Shown in pieces: positions 6,875 to 8,795 of a stretch of DNA of 8,795 bases. Each line of letters opens with the position of its first letter. Within the stretch, counting starts at the first letter, position 1. The position numbers and the translations under genes were made by a program. Source of the stretch: Acidimicrobiia bacterium (GTDB lineage Bacteria; Actinomycetota; Acidimicrobiia; Spongiisociales; SHLN01); the NCBI GenBank assembly GCA_030624805.1, contig JAUXJL010000068.1:1-8795 (forward strand), in the 5' to 3' direction. The notes under the pieces were generated by a model. It had not been told where the DNA came from. It did not search any database and was given only the letters and a program-made list of their open reading frames with translations.

Positions 6875-6903
6875 TTGAAGACGATTCTCCCGCCAGATAT
6901 ATT
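6875..6903 (+). promoter_or_regulatory. Probable sigma-70-type promoter for the GntR gene
   Basis: TTGAAG (6875-6880) and TATATT (6898-6903) are separated by 17 nt, the ideal spacing. They match the -35 consensus at 4 of 6 positions and the -10 at 5 of 6. The AT-rich island stands out in otherwise GC-rich DNA. The predicted start of transcription near 6910 would leave a 20-25 nt leader holding the ribosome binding site of the regulator. Confidence 0.55.
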
Positions 6904-6910
6904 GTATGCA
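6902..6910 (+). promoter_or_regulatory. Possible GntR half-site over the -10 / start region
   Basis: TTGTATGCA overlaps the -10 box and the predicted transcription start. It resembles one arm of the GT...AC type operators bound by the FadR branch of GntR regulators. The second arm is poor. If real, it would give autorepression. This is inference only. Confidence 0.25.
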
Positions 6911-6919
6911 GGTCCCGGG

Positions 6920-6926
6920 AGGAGGT
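6920..6926 (+). promoter_or_regulatory. Strong ribosome binding site deciding the GntR start
   Basis: AGGAGGT lies 7 nt before the GTG at 6934. The alternative ATG at 6964 has only a weak GAAG-like motif, and the GTG at 6859 lies before the promoter. This site argues for the GTG at 6934. Confidence 0.65.
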
Positions 6927-6933
6927 CGGCATA

Positions 6934-7617
6934 GTGGGCGGGATCAACCGCGATGAAGTCGAGATGAGTGCTCCCCGGAGCGTTGAAGAGGTGGTCACTG
7001 AGGCTCTGCGCAACGCGATCTTGCAGGGAATCCTGGCGCCGGGCGAGCGACTCGCCCAGTCACAGCTCGCCGATCAGCTGGGTGTTAGTCGGATCCCCCT
7101 CCGGGACGCACTCCGTCGACTCGAAGTGGAGGGGTTGGTTCGTCTCGACGGCCGGCGGGGGGCATGGGTAACGTCGCTCGACGAGCGGGACATTACCGAG
7201 ATCTATGAGCTGCGTCTCATGTTCGAACCGGTCTGTATGGAACTGGCCGTGACCGGGCTCGACGACACGAGCGCCGAGCTCCTGTGCGCTCTCTCCGAGC
7301 GCATGGATGAGGAAGATCTCAGCTCCGCAGAGGCACTAATGGCCCGGCGTCTGTTCTACGGAGAGCTCTACAGCCGCGCCGGGAGACGGTACACGTCCGA
7401 CTTGATAGTCCGGTTGCGCAACAATGTCGATCGTTACCACGCTCTCGAGAGACGGGACCATTCACACGCCGCCCATGCCGAGATCAGAGACTGCATTCGC
7501 TCGCGGGATGGAGAGAAGGCAGCCCGCATCTTGAGTGCTCACCTCGAAGAGGCGCGCGACGACCTCACCACCAAGATGGCCGACGCCAGCTCCGGGAAAG
7601 GCGAGACTGAGAACTAG
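6934..7617 (+). CDS. GntR-family transcriptional regulator, FadR/FCD subfamily
   Basis: This 227-residue DNA-binding regulator has an N-terminal winged helix-turn-helix (about 16-80) with the GntR hallmark PGERLAQSQLADQLGVSR followed by IPLRDALRRLEVEGLV. An all-helical FCD ligand-binding domain follows (about 88-212), with YELRLMFEP (91-99) and the C-terminal HAEIRDCI...H pattern (H181, H203). FCD proteins usually bind a metal and a small carboxylate effector. The family's first His, in an FHxxL motif, seems to be Tyr142 (FYGEL) here, so metal binding may be weakened. The GTG start is chosen from the strong ribosome binding site; ATG 6964 (217 residues) is the alternative. It lies in the same direction as the catabolic genes and likely controls them and itself in response to a pathway acid. 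Confidence 0.9.
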   Translation: MGGINRDEVEMSAPRSVEEVVTEALRNAILQGILAPGERLAQSQLADQLGVSRIPLRDALRRLEVEGLVRLDGRRGAWVTSLDERDITEIYELRLMFEPVCMELAVTGLDDTSAELLCALSERMDEEDLSSAEALMARRLFYGELYSRAGRRYTSDLIVRLRNNVDRYHALERRDHSHAAHAEIRDCIRSRDGEKAARILSAHLEEARDDLTTKMADASSGKGETEN

Positions 7618-7620
7618 CGA

Positions 7621-7633
7621 CTCTGTTACAGAG
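7621..7633 (+). promoter_or_regulatory. Perfect 13-nt palindrome, candidate GntR operator
   Basis: CTCTGT-T-ACAGAG has two perfect 6-nt arms around a single central base. It lies 3 nt after the regulator's stop codon and about 57 nt before the hydrolase ATG. The central GT...AC pattern is the general core of GntR-family operators. It could control the hydrolase-amidohydrolase part of the cluster. I found no clear -35/-10 pair next to it. Confidence 0.4.
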
Positions 7634-7634
7634 A

Positions 7635-7652
7635 GGCCGGCTCGTACCGGCC
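7635..7652 (+). repeat. GC-rich hairpin after the GntR gene
   Basis: GGCCGG (7635-7640) and CCGGCC (7647-7652) form a perfect 6-bp stem with a 6-nt loop, CTCGTA. There is no T-run behind it, so it may be a weak or Rho-assisted pause or an mRNA stabiliser rather than a classical terminator. Confidence 0.45.
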
Positions 7653-7679
7653 GACTGGGCCGTGACGACCGATCGAGAT

Positions 7680-7685
7680 AGGAGA
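7680..7685 (+). promoter_or_regulatory. Ribosome binding site of the alpha/beta hydrolase gene
   Basis: AGGAGA lies 4 nt before the ATG at 7690 and supports that start. Confidence 0.6.
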
Positions 7686-7689
7686 AGCG

Positions 7690-8598
7690 ATGAACGAACA
7701 GAAGGTTTCTTTCTTCAGCGAGGGAGAGCGCGTAGCCGGCTTGTTGCGGCTTCCCGAAACCGGGGACGGCCCTTTCGCCGCCATCGTGCAAGGTCCCGGT
7801 TGGCTGGGGCTGAAGGATGCCAAGCTCTATCACCGGTACCACGAGGCGCTCAACGCGGCCGGTTTTGCGGTACTCATATTCGACTACCGGGGGTTCGGGG
7901 ACTCGGAGGGCGACAGTCGGTTGCTACTCCCATCCCGCCAACTCGAGGACCTGATAAACGCCGTCACCTACCTCACATCTCGCGACGATGTTGACGAGAA
8001 CGCGATCGGGACTTTCGGCTCCGGTGGAACCGGCGGGGGCAATGCAGTGATGTTGGCCGCCTACGACCGGCGGGTCCTATGCGCGGTGGCTCAGGTGCCG
8101 GTGGCCGACGGCGAAGACTGGCTGCATCGGATGCGACGCGAGTACGAATGGTATGAGTTCCTGGAGCGTCTCGAGCACGATCGCCGCAGTCGGGTACTGA
8201 CGGGCAAGAGCGAGGAGGTGCATCCGCGGACCGAAATCATGATCCCCACCCCCGAGCGAGCTGCCACCGCCGTCAAGAAGGATGTGGACGGGCGGGTTCC
8301 GACCTCGGTCTTTCTCGCCAGTGCCGAGGCCATCCTCGCCTACAAGCCCGTCGATGTCGCCGCGGCTATCAGTCCAAGAGCCCTCATGGTGATCGCGGTG
8401 GAGAACGACGCCGTCACACCAACCGATCACGCGGTCGCCATCTACGAGGCGGCCGGGTCCCCCAAGAAACTTATTCTCCAGAAGCAGACGTCACACTACG
8501 CCGCCTACGAGAAATACGGCGACACGGTCACCCCCGAGATTGTCGAATGGTTCACGGCCCACCTGGGAGCCGGGCCGATCGAGCGTCGGGAAGAGTAG
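7690..8598 (+). CDS. Alpha/beta hydrolase fold protein with an altered nucleophile elbow
   Basis: This 302-residue protein has the alpha/beta hydrolase layout of the dienelactone-hydrolase / CocE-like group. An oxyanion-type segment QGPGW (34-38) is followed by FDYRGFGDSEGD (64-75), the elbow region AIGTFGSGGTGGGNAV (105-120), AQVPVADG (134-141), a variable lid region, VIAVENDAVTP (234-244) with Asp240 as the likely acid, and QTSHYAAY (266-273) with His269 as the likely base. No signal peptide is visible, so it is probably cytoplasmic. In relatives the elbow reads like GxWGSSFGGG, with the second Ser as nucleophile. Here that position appears to be Gly, leaving only Ser111 one residue early. 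The protein may use a shifted serine, have another chemistry or be non-catalytic. It is followed 4 nt later by an amidohydrolase gene, so both probably act on the same substrate. The specific reaction is unknown. Confidence 0.85.
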   Translation: MNEQKVSFFSEGERVAGLLRLPETGDGPFAAIVQGPGWLGLKDAKLYHRYHEALNAAGFAVLIFDYRGFGDSEGDSRLLLPSRQLEDLINAVTYLTSRDDVDENAIGTFGSGGTGGGNAVMLAAYDRRVLCAVAQVPVADGEDWLHRMRREYEWYEFLERLEHDRRSRVLTGKSEEVHPRTEIMIPTPERAATAVKKDVDGRVPTSVFLASAEAILAYKPVDVAAAISPRALMVIAVENDAVTPTDHAVAIYEAAGSPKKLILQKQTSHYAAYEKYGDTVTPEIVEWFTAHLGAGPIERREE

Positions 8599-8602
8599 GA
8601 GC

Positions 8603-8795
8603 GTGACGACGTCTGGGAACCTCCCAGCCCGGGACCATATCCTCATAAAGGGTGCGACTATCTTGACGATGGACCCACAGCTGGGCGATCTCACCGGCGA
8701 CATCGAGATACGTAACGGAGAGCTCACCGGGGTTGGAGGGGTAATCGAAGCCGATGGGGCGGACGTGATCGAAGCCGGCCGGATGATCGCCCTGC
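8603..8795 (+). CDS. Amidohydrolase-family enzyme, N-terminal part, cut by window end
   Basis: The visible 64 codons form the small beta-sandwich that opens amidohydrolase / deaminase proteins of the cytosine deaminase, chlorohydrolase and hydantoinase-like superfamily. The marks are ILIKGATILTMDP, then GDIEIRNGELTGVG, and VIEAGRMIALP leading to where the metal-binding HxH motif should come, just beyond the edge. The start is GTG 8603, 4 nt after the hydrolase stop. A GGGAAGAG run ends 7 nt before it; the nearer AGGAG is too close to be used normally. Later starts (TTG or ATG near residues 21-23) would remove the first strand. These enzymes hydrolyse amide or amine bonds on cyclic or nitrogenous substrates, which fits with a HyuB-type enzyme in the cluster. 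The substrate cannot be told from this fragment. Confidence 0.8.
   Translation, partial: MTTSGNLPARDHILIKGATILTMDPQLGDLTGDIEIRNGELTGVGGVIEADGADVIEAGRMIAL

Noticed and set aside
6833..6934. Short + strand frame of 33 codons with an ATGA overlap at the end of the E2 core gene
   Set aside because: The overlap looks like coupling, but the peptide has no recognisable features and the frame runs through the promoter and ribosome binding site of the regulator.
7635..7652. GC hairpin as an intrinsic terminator
   Set aside because: No T-run follows the stem and the hydrolase gene begins soon after, so a classical Rho-independent terminator is not supported.

Overview
The window is GC-rich and tightly packed. 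Every gene I can support lies on the + strand, mostly with 1-4 nt overlaps or short gaps and several strong AGGAGG-type ribosome binding sites. The codon bias, the GTG and TTG starts and the gene families suggest a high-GC bacterium, most likely an actinobacterium, but no taxonomic marker is present and this is only an inference.

Layout. (1) At the left edge, a possible 12-codon tail of an upstream gene overlaps a complete hyuB-type gene (N-methylhydantoinase B / acetone carboxylase alpha family). (2) Next come two tandem alpha/beta gene pairs for thiamine-diphosphate-dependent 2-oxoacid dehydrogenase E1 (1781-2761 with 2764-3759, and 3800-4819 with 4831-5802). Pair 1 looks canonical. Pair 2 is divergent at conserved active-site positions. 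(3) A spacer of about 100 bp with a small hairpin leads to an E2 component split into two genes: an 80-residue stand-alone lipoyl domain (5905-6147) and a 230-residue catalytic acyltransferase core (6144-6836). No peripheral subunit-binding domain is encoded between them. (4) A GntR/FCD regulator (6934-7617) has its own likely sigma-70-type promoter and a near-perfect Shine-Dalgarno sequence before a GTG start. (5) After a spacer carrying a perfect 13-nt palindrome and a GC hairpin come an alpha/beta hydrolase (7690-8598), whose nucleophile elbow appears to lack the serine, and the start of an amidohydrolase (from 8603, cut by the window edge).

Inferred joint role: a regulated catabolic cluster. 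The HyuB-type enzyme, the amidohydrolase and the alpha/beta hydrolase would open or trim a substrate, perhaps a cyclic amide or a ketone. One or two 2-oxoacids would then be oxidatively decarboxylated to acyl-CoA by E1 pair(s) sharing one lipoyl carrier and one E2 core. The E3 (dihydrolipoamide dehydrogenase) and the HyuA partner are not in this window. The substrate cannot be read from the sequence.

The most unusual points are the two non-equivalent E1 pairs feeding one minimal split E2, the altered active-site residues in E1 pair 2, and the serine-less hydrolase elbow. I saw no tRNA, rRNA, CRISPR array, insertion sequence or attachment site.
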